This document shows positions 1 to 5,884 of a stretch of DNA of 5,884 nt, piece after piece (within the stretch, counting starts at the first letter, position 1; each line of letters starts with the position of its first letter). A program made the translations under genes and the position numbers. The notes under the pieces are model-generated. The model saw only the letters and a list, made by a program, of their open reading frames with translations, ran no database searches and had not been told where the DNA came from. The stretch comes from Bacteroidales bacterium (GTDB lineage Bacteria; Bacteroidota; Bacteroidia; Bacteroidales; P3), in the NCBI GenBank assembly GCA_017632095.1, contig JAGBSA010000062.1:1-5884 (forward strand), written 5' to 3'.

Positions 1-80
1 TAACAATCAGCGGTACAGTTACCGTAGACGGGACATATCTTCTTGACGGTGAAACAGTATCTGTCAATGAAACAGACCGT
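1..80. other. Non-uvrC sequence at left edge, possible junction
   Basis: These bases follow the point where the UvrC reading frame stops resembling its family. Read on the plus strand in the frame starting at base 3, they are open and encode a plausible extracellular-type stretch: TISGTVTVDGTYLLDGETVS and a few more residues, with alternating beta-strand-like and Gly/Asp-turn character. The frame stays open to a TAA at 225-227, but from about base 90 it is only the antisense of uvrC. The stretch may be the fragment of another gene joined here by rearrangement or by assembly error. It is too short to assign a family, and no start codon or promoter is visible. Confidence 0.4.
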
Positions 81-1635
81 GCAATTGAAGCGGATATTGT
101 TCTCCAGGAAAGTATATTTCTTCCAATCTTTTCGCAATTCCTATTATCGGAATCTTACCCATTAAATCTAAAGCGACGAGGCTTTCAACTGCAGCGGACA
201 ATTGTCCCTTGCCACCATCGACAATAATTAAATCAGGTAAAGGTTTGCCTTCGGCTTTCAAGCGTCCGTAACGACGAAAGATGATTTCCCTCATTGAAGC
301 AAAGTCATCTGGACCTTCAACTGTCTTTATATTAAAATGCTTATACTCTTTCTTAGATGGTTTCCCGTTTTTGAATACAACACAACTTGCAACTGGATAA
401 TTTCCTTGAATATTTGAGTTGTCGAAACATTCCATGTGATATGGCGGTTTAGGTAATTGTAAATCCTTTTGCATTTGTTCGACAATGCGATTGCTCCATC
501 TCTCTGGGTCAAGTATGCTTTCCTTCTTTATTTTGTCGCTTTTCGCAAACAGAGCATTGTTATGACACAAATCCAAAAGCTCTTTTCGCTTATTATTTTG
601 AGGAATGGTTTGTTTTGTGTACTCTTGTGGTAAATCCAAAAGCTGAGGTACTATTATTTCTTTGGAGTCCCATGATAGATTTTCGCGAATTTGGATAATT
701 GCTTGGGTAAATAGTTCCGTTGGTGTTTCGTTTAACTTGCAATCAACCTGCACAGAGACCGAGCCAATTAAGTAACCACCAACCACTTTCATCGCATTAA
801 CCATTATATTCTCGTAAATTGGAACATAGTCATAGACTTCTACATCGAGATTTGAGTCAGACAATATGACTGTTTTCGCAGCATAGTTTTCCAACAGTAA
901 CAGTCGTTTTTTTATTTCTTCAGCTTGCTCGAATTTCAACTCGTTTGCGTAAGCCATCATCTGAGTTTTTAGCTCTTGTTTTACCCAAGCAAAATTTCCT
1001 CTTAGGATTTTCTTAATTTCGTTTATTGTTTGAGCATATTCGGATTTTGAAATCAATCCCTCACAAGGAGCATCGCATAGTTTTATCTGGTAATTCAAAC
1101 AAGCTTTGTGCTTATTTCTATCAACACTTTCTTCGCTCATGGCTTGCGAACAAGTACGATAGCGGAATAATTTACGAATTAAATCCGTTATCTCCTTGAG
1201 TTGCTTGCCGCTTGGGTATGGTCCAAAGTACAAAGAGCCATCTCTTTTGCGTTGTCTTGTTGTAAAAACTCGAGGAAAATCTTCATTAGAAATGCAAATC
1301 CAAGGATAAGTCTTGTCATCTTTCAATAAGACATTGTACTTTGGCTTATATTTTTTAATAAGATTGCATTCCAATAACAAGGCTTCTATTTCGTTGTTGA
1401 CAATAACAAGTTTTATATCAGCTATTTTTTTTACCAAAACTTTGGTTTTAGCACTCTGTTTGTCGTCTGAACGAAAATAAGAACTTACTCTATTTTTTAG
1501 ATTTTTTGCCTTGCCGACATAGATAACGTTTCCCTCTTTGTCGAAGTATTGATATACTCCAGCAGAAGAGGGAAACGTCTTAAGTATTGTCTCTAAGCGA
1601 GACTTGATTTGATTAGACGAAGAATCGCCCACCAT
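64..1635 (-). CDS. uvrC: UvrABC system protein C, C-terminally truncated
   Basis: UvrC makes the two incisions around a UvrB-bound DNA lesion in nucleotide excision repair, in the cytoplasm. The GIY-YIG nuclease domain that makes the 3' cut spans about residues 20-105 (GVYQYF at 26-31, IYVGKAKNLKNR at 38-49). Cysteines 162, 179, 187 and 191 match the iron-sulfur cluster positions of the family. A UVR motif that contacts UvrB lies at about 215-251. The RNase H-like domain for the 5' cut begins near 395, with D405 (CFDNSN), D443/D444 (GPDDFASM) and D473 (VDGGKGQL). The protein ends at 523 residues against about 600 in the family. Family similarity fades after about residue 515, so the conserved catalytic histidine (the EAHRF region) and the C-terminal helix-hairpin-helix domain are missing. 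The 5' incision activity should be lost if this end is real. The ATG at 1635-1633 lies 11 bp after the upstream gene and gives the usual N-terminus. There is no Shine-Dalgarno sequence, as is normal in Bacteroidota. Confidence 0.93.
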   Translation of the reverse strand: MVGDSSSNQIKSRLETILKTFPSSAGVYQYFDKEGNVIYVGKAKNLKNRVSSYFRSDDKQSAKTKVLVKKIADIKLVIVNNEIEALLLECNLIKKYKPKYNVLLKDDKTYPWICISNEDFPRVFTTRQRKRDGSLYFGPYPSGKQLKEITDLIRKLFRYRTCSQAMSEESVDRNKHKACLNYQIKLCDAPCEGLISKSEYAQTINEIKKILRGNFAWVKQELKTQMMAYANELKFEQAEEIKKRLLLLENYAAKTVILSDSNLDVEVYDYVPIYENIMVNAMKVVGGYLIGSVSVQVDCKLNETPTELFTQAIIQIRENLSWDSKEIIVPQLLDLPQEYTKQTIPQNNKRKELLDLCHNNALFAKSDKIKKESILDPERWSNRIVEQMQKDLQLPKPPYHMECFDNSNIQGNYPVASCVVFKNGKPSKKEYKHFNIKTVEGPDDFASMREIIFRRYGRLKAEGKPLPDLIIVDGGKGQLSAAVESLVALDLMGKIPIIGIAKRLEEIYFPGEQYPLQLHGLFH

Positions 1636-1646
1636 AAGATTTTAAT

Positions 1647-2150
1647 CTATTCTACTATTTCCAAATCTGACTTTGCTACTTTCAAGCCTAGTTCCATTAC
1701 ACCAAGAGTTTCATACTTTCTACCCATGTTTACCAACTCTATAGTGTATAATCCTTTCTCAGGAAGGGTGATGTACTTCTTGCAAACTTCTTCTATGTCA
1801 ATATAATCGCCAAGAGCATCACCTATCCACTTATCTCCATTTCTGTCTTTCAAAGCAATCGTATGCACACTTTCTCTTGTGATGCCAGAAGGTGAAGTTA
1901 TAAGCATTTTGAAACTAATCTTCTCTTCATTAACATAAGGAGTGTGTCTTATCATAACAGAAATGTCATAGCTATCATCAGTGTTTTTAATATTGATATT
2001 TTCAAACACTACGCTTTTACCTTTTTCTATTCTTTCCCATTTATATCCCGGCAACTCTTTATATTGTTTGAAAACATCACCATCGCCACATGATGCCATA
2101 AAAAGAGAAAGGCTTAAGAATAAACAAGGAATTGAAAACTTTTTTCTCAT
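1647..2150 (-). CDS. gldH: GldH-like outer-membrane lipoprotein
   Basis: A 167-residue predicted lipoprotein. It starts with MRKK, followed by a hydrophobic segment (residues 5-19) and a lipobox-like MASC with the lipidated cysteine at 21, so it should be exported and anchored in the envelope. The mature part has features I associate with gliding motility lipoprotein GldH: a VFKQYKELPG-type start (26-35), a beta-rich core, the DKWIGDALGDY patch (106-116), and a C-terminal region of the form LPEKGLYTIELVNMGR (129-144) followed by LGVMELGLKV (149-158). GldH is required for gliding in Flavobacterium and also occurs in many Bacteroidota that do not glide, where its role is unclear. The gene starts 5 bp after purC stops and ends 11 bp before uvrC, so it is probably cotranscribed with both. 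Family assignment is by recalled pattern, not alignment. The lipoprotein call itself is firmer than the GldH name. Confidence 0.72.
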   Translation of the reverse strand: MRKKFSIPCLFLSLSLFMASCGDGDVFKQYKELPGYKWERIEKGKSVVFENINIKNTDDSYDISVMIRHTPYVNEEKISFKMLITSPSGITRESVHTIALKDRNGDKWIGDALGDYIDIEEVCKKYITLPEKGLYTIELVNMGRKYETLGVMELGLKVAKSDLEIVE

Positions 2151-2155
2151 AATTT

Positions 2156-3100
2156 CTATAATTCTTTCAAAGCATTAGAGACATTGTTTTCTATTCTCTT
2201 CAAAACATCTGAAGTTTCCTCAACTTGAAACTTTTCTCCTGTGATTTGTTCGTACAATTCCATATATCGAGCTGAGATGCTAGCAACTATTTCCTCAGTC
2301 ATTTCAGGCACTTTCTGTCCTTCCTTGCCTTGGAATCCGTTTTCCATCAACCATTCTCTCACAAACTCTTTGGACAACTGCTTTTGCTTTTCGCCATTCT
2401 TTTGTCTGTCTTCGTAACCCTCAGCATAGAAGTAACGAGATGAGTCAGGAGTGTGAATTTCGTCAATAAGAATGATTTCATTACCTATTTTACCAAATTC
2501 ATATTTTGTATCTACTAAAATCAATCCGCGTTTTGCTGCTATTTCTGTGCCACGTTGGAATAGTGCAATGGCATATTTCTCCAATAAAGCATAATCTTCT
2601 GCTGATACAATACCTTGTGCAATAGCTTCTTGTTTAGAGATGTTTTCATCATGTCCCTCATCAGCTTTTGTAGTTGGTGTTATGATTGGTTCAGGGAACT
2701 TATCGTTTTCTTTCATTCCTTCAGGCAATCTTACACCACAAAGTTCTCTCATGCCGGCTTGATATTCTCTCCAAGCGCTTCCGGCAAGATAACCTCTTAC
2801 AATTACCTCCAATTTCAACGGTTCGCACTTTTTGCCCAAGGTAACCATAGGGTCGGGAGTCGAAATCTTCCAATTAGGAACTATATCTGAGGTTGCATCT
2901 AAGAATTTTGCGGCAATGGTGTTCAATATTTGTCCTTTGAAAGGGATACCCTTTGGTAAAACTACGTCAAAAGCTGAAATTCTGTCACTGACAACCATAA
3001 CCAAATGCTCATCTGCAATATTGTAAACATCTCTTACCTTACCTACGTAAAGGTTCTTTTGATTTTCAAATCTAAAATTAGTACTTGTAACTGCTTCCAT
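2156..3100 (-). CDS. purC: Phosphoribosylaminoimidazole-succinocarboxamide synthase
   Basis: SAICAR synthetase joins aspartate to CAIR using ATP, a middle step of de novo purine synthesis in the cytoplasm. Signatures run the full length of the protein: the nucleotide-binding [10 protein letters not shown] (17-26), [12 protein letters not shown] (38-49), [18 protein letters not shown] (96-113), [20 protein letters not shown] (136-155), [11 protein letters not shown] (193-203) and [15 protein letters not shown] (209-223). At 314 residues it belongs to the longer, yeast ADE1-like form with a C-terminal extension, rather than the ~240-residue form of E. coli. It looks intact. The ATG at 3100-3098 gives a normal N-terminus and sits 25 nt after a good -7 element. 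It is the first gene of a purC-gldH-uvrC cluster, and its TAG stop is 5 bp before the lipoprotein start. No other purine genes are in the window and no purine riboswitch is seen in the short leader. Confidence 0.97.
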   Translation of the reverse strand: MEAVTSTNFRFENQKNLYVGKVRDVYNIADEHLVMVVSDRISAFDVVLPKGIPFKGQILNTIAAKFLDATSDIVPNWKISTPDPMVTLGKKCEPLKLEVIVRGYLAGSAWREYQAGMRELCGVRLPEGMKENDKFPEPIITPTTKADEGHDENISKQEAIAQGIVSAEDYALLEKYAIALFQRGTEIAAKRGLILVDTKYEFGKIGNEIILIDEIHTPDSSRYFYAEGYEDRQKNGEKQKQLSKEFVREWLMENGFQGKEGQKVPEMTEEIVASISARYMELYEQITGEKFQVEETSDVLKRIENNVSNALKEL

Positions 3101-3124
3101 ATTGTTTTGAATTCTTTAATCTTG

Positions 3125-3132
3125 CAAAGATA
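3125..3132 (-). promoter_or_regulatory. Predicted -7 element of purC operon promoter
   Basis: On the minus strand these bases read TATCTTTG, a full match to the Bacteroidota sigma -7 consensus TAnnTTTG, 25 nt before the purC ATG. No clear TTTG -33 element is visible at the expected distance. The placement implies a short leader of roughly 20 nt. Confidence 0.6.
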
Positions 3133-3227
3133 TGAAATAAATTTGGTTTCGTTGTGGTGAAATTAGAAAAATAGAGAAATGAAACAAAGTTTTATTGTGG
3201 TGAATCTTTATTTAGAAACTTTTGTTG

Positions 3228-3235
3228 TATATTTG
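3228..3235 (+). promoter_or_regulatory. Predicted -7 element of mscL promoter
   Basis: The bases TATATTTG match the Bacteroidota consensus TAnnTTTG and end 27 nt before the mscL ATG. They are bracketed by a 5-bp inverted repeat, TGTTG at 3223-3227 and CAACA at 3236-3240. This may be chance or may reflect a binding site. The -33 region holds only TTTA at 3207-3210, a weak match. Confidence 0.6.
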
Positions 3236-3262
3236 CAACAGATTAAATAAAAATACTAAAAA

Positions 3263-3700
3263 ATGAAAGTAAAGAAAGTAATAGAGGATTTTAAGGCTTT
3301 TGCTATCAAAGGTAATATGATAGACATGGCAGTTGGTATCATAATAGGTGGTGCCTTTGGTAAGATTATCACATCTTTGGTTAACGATGTTATAATGCCA
3401 CCTTTGGGATTCTTAATCGGTGGAGTAAACTTCACAGATTTGAAGATAACAATGAAAGAGGCCGTTATAGAAGCCGGAGTCGAAGTTGCACCTGCTGTAA
3501 CTCTTAATATTGGTAACTTTTTACAAGTTGTTTTTGATTTCTTAATTGTTGCATTTGCAATATTTTGCTTTGTTCGTTTGTTGGCAAAGTTGCAAAAAAA
3601 GAAAGAAGAAGAACCAACACCGGCAGCACCTCCAGCACCTAGCAAAGAGGAACAGTTGTTGACAGAAATAAGAGACCTTTTGAAAGAAAGAAACAAATAA
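3263..3700 (+). CDS. mscL: Large-conductance mechanosensitive channel MscL
   Basis: MscL is a homopentameric inner-membrane channel that opens under membrane tension and releases solutes during hypo-osmotic shock. At 145 residues the length is normal. The N-terminal amphipathic helix and TM1 are typical: [20 protein letters not shown] (10-29), then [20 protein letters not shown] (30-49). A periplasmic loop (about 50-80) leads into TM2 (about 84-108, [20 protein letters not shown]). A basic-acidic KKKEEE cluster (112-117), a Pro/Ala linker (118-127) and a C-terminal helical bundle segment (128-143, [14 protein letters not shown]) complete it. The ATG is preceded by AT-rich sequence with no Shine-Dalgarno sequence. 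The gene stands alone, divergent from purC, with its own promoter and a strong hairpin terminator 25 bp after the stop. Nothing appears damaged. Confidence 0.98.
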   Translation: MKVKKVIEDFKAFAIKGNMIDMAVGIIIGGAFGKIITSLVNDVIMPPLGFLIGGVNFTDLKITMKEAVIEAGVEVAPAVTLNIGNFLQVVFDFLIVAFAIFCFVRLLAKLQKKKEEEPTPAAPPAPSKEEQLLTEIRDLLKERNK

Positions 3701-3724
3701 TTCAAAACTTCTCAAACAAATATT

Positions 3725-3762
3725 AAAAATAGAGAGATGCAATTTAACATCTCTCTATTTTT
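3725..3762. terminator. Bidirectional intrinsic terminator, mscL / zip
   Basis: There is a perfect 15-bp inverted repeat, arms 3725-3739 and 3748-3762, with an 8-base loop (CAATTTAA). The core stem TAGAGAGATG/CATCTCTCTA is flanked by A-runs on the left and T-runs on the right, so each strand reads as hairpin plus T-tract. It begins 25 bp after the mscL stop. On the other strand it lies 127 bp beyond the end of the convergent zip gene, so it can serve both. Confidence 0.85.
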
Positions 3763-3783
3763 GTTTTTGCTGTAATAAATCTT

Positions 3784-3846
3784 CGTTTTGTTTTACTGAA
3801 ACGGCGTTTTAATTTCTTGATTCTTCGTTTTAATTTTCTGAAACGA
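3784..3846. repeat. Three degenerate 21-bp tandem units
   Basis: CGTTTT recurs at 3784, 3805 and 3826, an exact period of 21 bp. Units 1 and 3 match at 17 of 21 positions and units 2 and 3 at 15 of 21. Units 1 and 3 share the ending CTGAAACG. The region is non-coding, between the mscL terminator and the end of zip. The period is clear but the copies are diverged, so this may be an old duplication or part of the 3' end structure of the zip transcript. Confidence 0.5.
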
Positions 3847-3849
3847 AGA
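3822..3849. terminator. Hairpin downstream of zip, possible 3' end structure
   Basis: A perfect 9-bp inverted repeat, TCTTCGTTT at 3822-3830 and AAACGAAGA at 3841-3849, has a 10-base loop. It starts about 40 bp past the zip stop codon on the minus strand. No T-run follows it on that strand, so it is a weak terminator candidate alone. It could stabilise the 3' end of the zip transcript ahead of the stronger shared terminator. It overlaps the 21-bp repeat units. Confidence 0.4.
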
Positions 3850-3888
3850 GTTATTTGTTGTAAGATTTTGAATCCCGAAAATTAGTTG

Positions 3889-4647
3889 TTAAGAAAAGAA
3901 TTTATCTGTAAGAAGTAGGGTCATAAAACCTAAAAGCAGGGCATATGTTGCTTGCTTTTGGAAACCGTGAGCGTGGGTTTCGGGAATCATTTCATCGCTT
4001 ACAACATACAACATTGCACCTCCTGCAAATGAAAGCATAACAGGTAATAATGCTTCTGATATTCCACCTGCGAAAAAGCCAATCAAAACTCCTACTATTT
4101 CCAATAAACCTATTGCAAGAGCTATTGAGAATGTTCTTATCCTGCTTACGCCCGCTAATAGCAAAGGAGAGATGATCACCATGCCCTCAGGAATGTTTTG
4201 TAAGGCTATTCCAAGACTCACACTCCAAGCATTGCCAACATCTTCTGAGTTAAAACCAACCCCGGCCGCCATTCCCTCAGGTAGTTTGTGTATAGCAATG
4301 GCAAGAACAAAAAGAAGGATATGGTTAAGCTTTGCATTGTTGCGATGTTGTTCCCTATCAAGCCCCGTAATACTGTGTAAGTGAGGAGTAATCAAGTCAA
4401 GTAAATTAAGGAAAGCCGCACCTAGGAATACCCCTACAACAACGAGTATTATACCACTTGAAGATACAGATTCAGTTGCAGGAATAATAAGTCCCACTAT
4501 TGCTGCTGCGAGCATTATTCCAGCACAAAAACCTAATATCATATCGTTCCACTTGTGTGAAACTTTTTTTATGGCAAACCCTATTAGACTTCCTAAAATT
4601 GTTGCACCACATAGTCCTGCTGCACTTATGAAAACATTTTCTAACAT
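3889..4647 (-). CDS. ZIP-family metal transporter (GufA-like)
   Basis: A 252-residue integral inner-membrane protein with about eight hydrophobic segments, predicted to import zinc or other divalent metals into the cytoplasm. The two ZIP signature helices are present: IHKLPEGMAAG (the HNxPEG-type metal site of TM4) and ALQNIPEGMVI (TM5), followed by FAGGAMLYVVSDEMIPETH near the C-terminus, as in the GufA branch. Between TM3 and TM4 is a short His-containing loop (TPHLHS). I chose the ATG at 4647-4645, which begins MLENVFISAAGLCG and leads directly into TM1. The same frame extends upstream to an ATG at 4764. The extra 39 residues are atypical of the family, are encoded by very AT-rich DNA, and would cover the predicted promoter. 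The gene is divergent from gyrB and converges on mscL. Metal specificity cannot be read from the sequence. Confidence 0.93.
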   Translation of the reverse strand: MLENVFISAAGLCGATILGSLIGFAIKKVSHKWNDMILGFCAGIMLAAAIVGLIIPATESVSSSGIILVVVGVFLGAAFLNLLDLITPHLHSITGLDREQHRNNAKLNHILLFVLAIAIHKLPEGMAAGVGFNSEDVGNAWSVSLGIALQNIPEGMVIISPLLLAGVSRIRTFSIALAIGLLEIVGVLIGFFAGGISEALLPVMLSFAGGAMLYVVSDEMIPETHAHGFQKQATYALLLGFMTLLLTDKFFS

Positions 4648-4664
4648 CTCATTTTGATTTTTTG

Positions 4665-4672
4665 CAAAAATA
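4665..4672 (-). promoter_or_regulatory. Predicted -7 element of zip promoter
   Basis: On the minus strand these bases read TATTTTTG, a full TAnnTTTG match, 17 nt before the chosen zip start. This supports the ATG at 4647 over the upstream ATG at 4764. No clear -33 element or metal-regulator (Fur/Zur-like) palindrome was recognised. Confidence 0.5.
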
Positions 4673-4740
4673 CATAGTTTTTTTTGAATTTGATGTTGAA
4701 AAAACGAAATCAAAATATGTTTTGTTTGAAAGAAAATGAC

Positions 4741-4748
4741 TATCTTTG
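4741..4748 (+). promoter_or_regulatory. Predicted -7 element of gyrB promoter
   Basis: TATCTTTG is a full match to TAnnTTTG and ends 24 nt before the gyrB ATG. TTTG occurs at 4721-4724 and 4725-4728. The first leaves a 16-bp spacer, a little shorter than the usual 19-21, so the -33 assignment is uncertain. Confidence 0.6.
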
Positions 4749-4772
4749 TAACTTGAAAAAACAATAACTACA

Positions 4773-5884
4773 ATGAGCGAAGAGATAAAGCAAGGTGAAT
4801 ATACGGCTGCCAATATTAGCGTTTTGGAAGGCTTAGAAGCGGTAAGGAAACGTCCTGCCATGTATATAGGCGATGTAAACGTGAGAGGATTGCATCATTT
4901 GGTGTATGAAGTGGTGGACAATTCAATAGATGAGGCATTGGCTGGCTATTGTAATAATATAGAAGTAAGCATACTTGAAGGAAATTCAATTAGGGTGGAG
5001 GATAACGGTAGAGGTATCCCTGTGGATATTCACCCTAAGGAAAAGAAATCAGCTTTGGAAGTCGTTATGACAGTGTTGCACGCCGGCGGAAAGTTTGATA
5101 AGGGCTCTTATAAGGTATCCGGAGGTTTGCATGGTGTGGGAGTGAGTTGTGTGAACGCCTTATCAAAACATACAAAGGTTACTGTGTATAAAAATGGTAA
5201 GGTTTACGAACAAGAATACGTTAAAGGACACCCACAATACGAAGTAAGACAAATAGGAGATACTGATAAACAAGGAACAGTTGTTGAGTTTACTCCTGAT
5301 GAAGAAATATTTACTGTTACAGAATATAATTACGATACGTTGTGTTCTCGTTTGAGAGAATTAGCTTATTTGAATAAGGGTATCAGATTGAGAATTACCG
5401 ATAAGAGAACCAAGAACGAACAAGGTGAATATTTGTCTGAGGAGTTCTATTCTGAAAACGGATTGAAGGATTTCATATCTTATCTTGATGGAGCAAGAGA
5501 ACATCTTATTCCTGAGGCAATATACGTTGAGGGAGAGAAGCAAGGAATTCCTATAGAGATAGCTATGCAATACAATACGGGATTTACAGAAAACCTTCAC
5601 TCGTATGTGAATAACATAAACACACATGAGGGTGGTACACACTTGACAGGATTCCGTATGGGTATGACAAGAACTTTGAAAAACTATGCTCAGAAGGAAG
5701 GAATGCTTGATAAGTTGAAATTCGATATTGCAGGTGATGACTTCCGTGAAGGTTTGACGGCGGTGATTTCTGTAAAGGTTCAAGAGCCTCAGTTTGAAGG
5801 ACAGACAAAAACAAAATTGGGGAACAGCGAAGTTTCTCCGGCTGTATCAGCTGCTGTGTCTGAAATCTTAACTAACTATTTGGA
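4773..5884 (+). CDS. gyrB: DNA gyrase subunit B, N-terminal part (runs off window)
   Basis: GyrB supplies the ATPase of DNA gyrase, which introduces negative supercoils with GyrA. The window holds about 370 of an expected ~650 residues with no stop, so the right edge cuts the gene. The GHKL ATPase domain is complete: VLEGLEAVRKRPAMYIGD (17-34), the Mg-coordinating N50 in YEVVDNSIDEALAG, the nucleotide-binding D77 and G81 in VEDNGRGIP, and the glycine-rich lid KVSGGLHGVGVSCVNAL (114-130). The transducer domain follows, with NTHEGGTH (283-290) and the QTK loop (Q344, K346) that contacts the gamma-phosphate. The TOPRIM and C-terminal parts lie outside. The start MSEEIKQGEYTAANISVLEG is typical of Bacteroidota GyrB, and I prefer this to ParE for that reason. 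The gene has its own promoter, divergent from zip, and no Shine-Dalgarno sequence. Confidence 0.95.
   Translation, partial: MSEEIKQGEYTAANISVLEGLEAVRKRPAMYIGDVNVRGLHHLVYEVVDNSIDEALAGYCNNIEVSILEGNSIRVEDNGRGIPVDIHPKEKKSALEVVMTVLHAGGKFDKGSYKVSGGLHGVGVSCVNALSKHTKVTVYKNGKVYEQEYVKGHPQYEVRQIGDTDKQGTVVEFTPDEEIFTVTEYNYDTLCSRLRELAYLNKGIRLRITDKRTKNEQGEYLSEEFYSENGLKDFISYLDGAREHLIPEAIYVEGEKQGIPIEIAMQYNTGFTENLHSYVNNINTHEGGTHLTGFRMGMTRTLKNYAQKEGMLDKLKFDIAGDDFREGLTAVISVKVQEPQFEGQTKTKLGNSEVSPAVSAAVSEILTNYL

Noticed and set aside
1..66. A sequencing frameshift as the cause of the short uvrC
   Set aside because: The other two minus-strand frames beyond the break were read and show no EAHRF-type motif or helix-hairpin-helix sequence. 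A short FHRQ match after the stop is not followed by UvrC-like sequence.
3101..3262. A purine or other riboswitch ahead of purC
   Set aside because: The predicted transcript start leaves a leader of only about 20 nt, too short for an aptamer, and no conserved riboswitch core is visible.
3256..3705. A 149-codon open frame antisense to mscL
   Set aside because: It is a shadow of the clearly genuine mscL gene. Its Ser/Phe/Ile/Thr-rich translation resembles no protein, and it has no promoter.
4648..4764. A 39-residue N-terminal extension of the ZIP transporter in the same open frame
   Set aside because: ZIP proteins of this branch start just before TM1. The extension is encoded by AT-rich DNA holding the predicted zip -7 element and would reach into the gyrB promoter. 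The ATG at 4647 is better placed.
5361..5814. Two open frames antisense to gyrB
   Set aside because: They overlap a fully conserved GyrB coding region. Their His/Cys/Ser-rich translations are typical of antisense shadows.
1..5884. Mobile element, CRISPR array, defence system, tRNA or rRNA
   Set aside because: No transposase or integrase motif, no regularly spaced identical repeats, no terminal inverted repeats and no RNA gene structure were found. All intergenic gaps are under 200 bp.

Overview
This 5.9-kb window looks like ordinary chromosomal DNA from a member of the Bacteroidota, probably Bacteroidales-like. Three observations support this. Sequences matching the Bacteroidota sigma -7 consensus TAnnTTTG lie 17-27 nt in front of the four genes that begin transcription units. 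No gene has a Shine-Dalgarno sequence. There is also a GldH-type lipoprotein, a family I know only from this phylum. The DNA is AT-rich. The exact genus cannot be read from the sequence.

Left part (1-3100, minus strand): a tight three-gene cluster transcribed purC > gldH-like lipoprotein > uvrC, with gaps of only 5 and 11 bp. PurC makes SAICAR in purine synthesis, the lipoprotein belongs to the cell envelope, and UvrC is the nuclease of nucleotide excision repair. The uvrC reading frame stops after 523 codons. It loses UvrC-like sequence around position 79-93, before the last catalytic histidine and the helix-hairpin-helix domain. The first ~80 bases are therefore either foreign or rearranged DNA, or an assembly join.

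Middle (3101-3888): a divergent purC/mscL promoter region, then mscL (+), the large-conductance mechanosensitive channel. A perfect 15-bp hairpin with T-runs on both strands follows. It can end transcription of mscL from the left and of the convergent metal transporter from the right. Beside it lie three degenerate 21-bp tandem units and a second hairpin.

Right part (3889-5884): a ZIP-family (GufA-like) metal transporter on the minus strand, a 125-bp divergent promoter region, and the first 370 codons of gyrB (+), which runs off the window edge.

Apart from the purC cluster the genes are unrelated housekeeping functions (repair, purines, osmotic safety valve, metal transport, DNA supercoiling). 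I see no defence system, mobile element, CRISPR array, or tRNA or rRNA gene. The one real anomaly is the left edge, where uvrC is cut.
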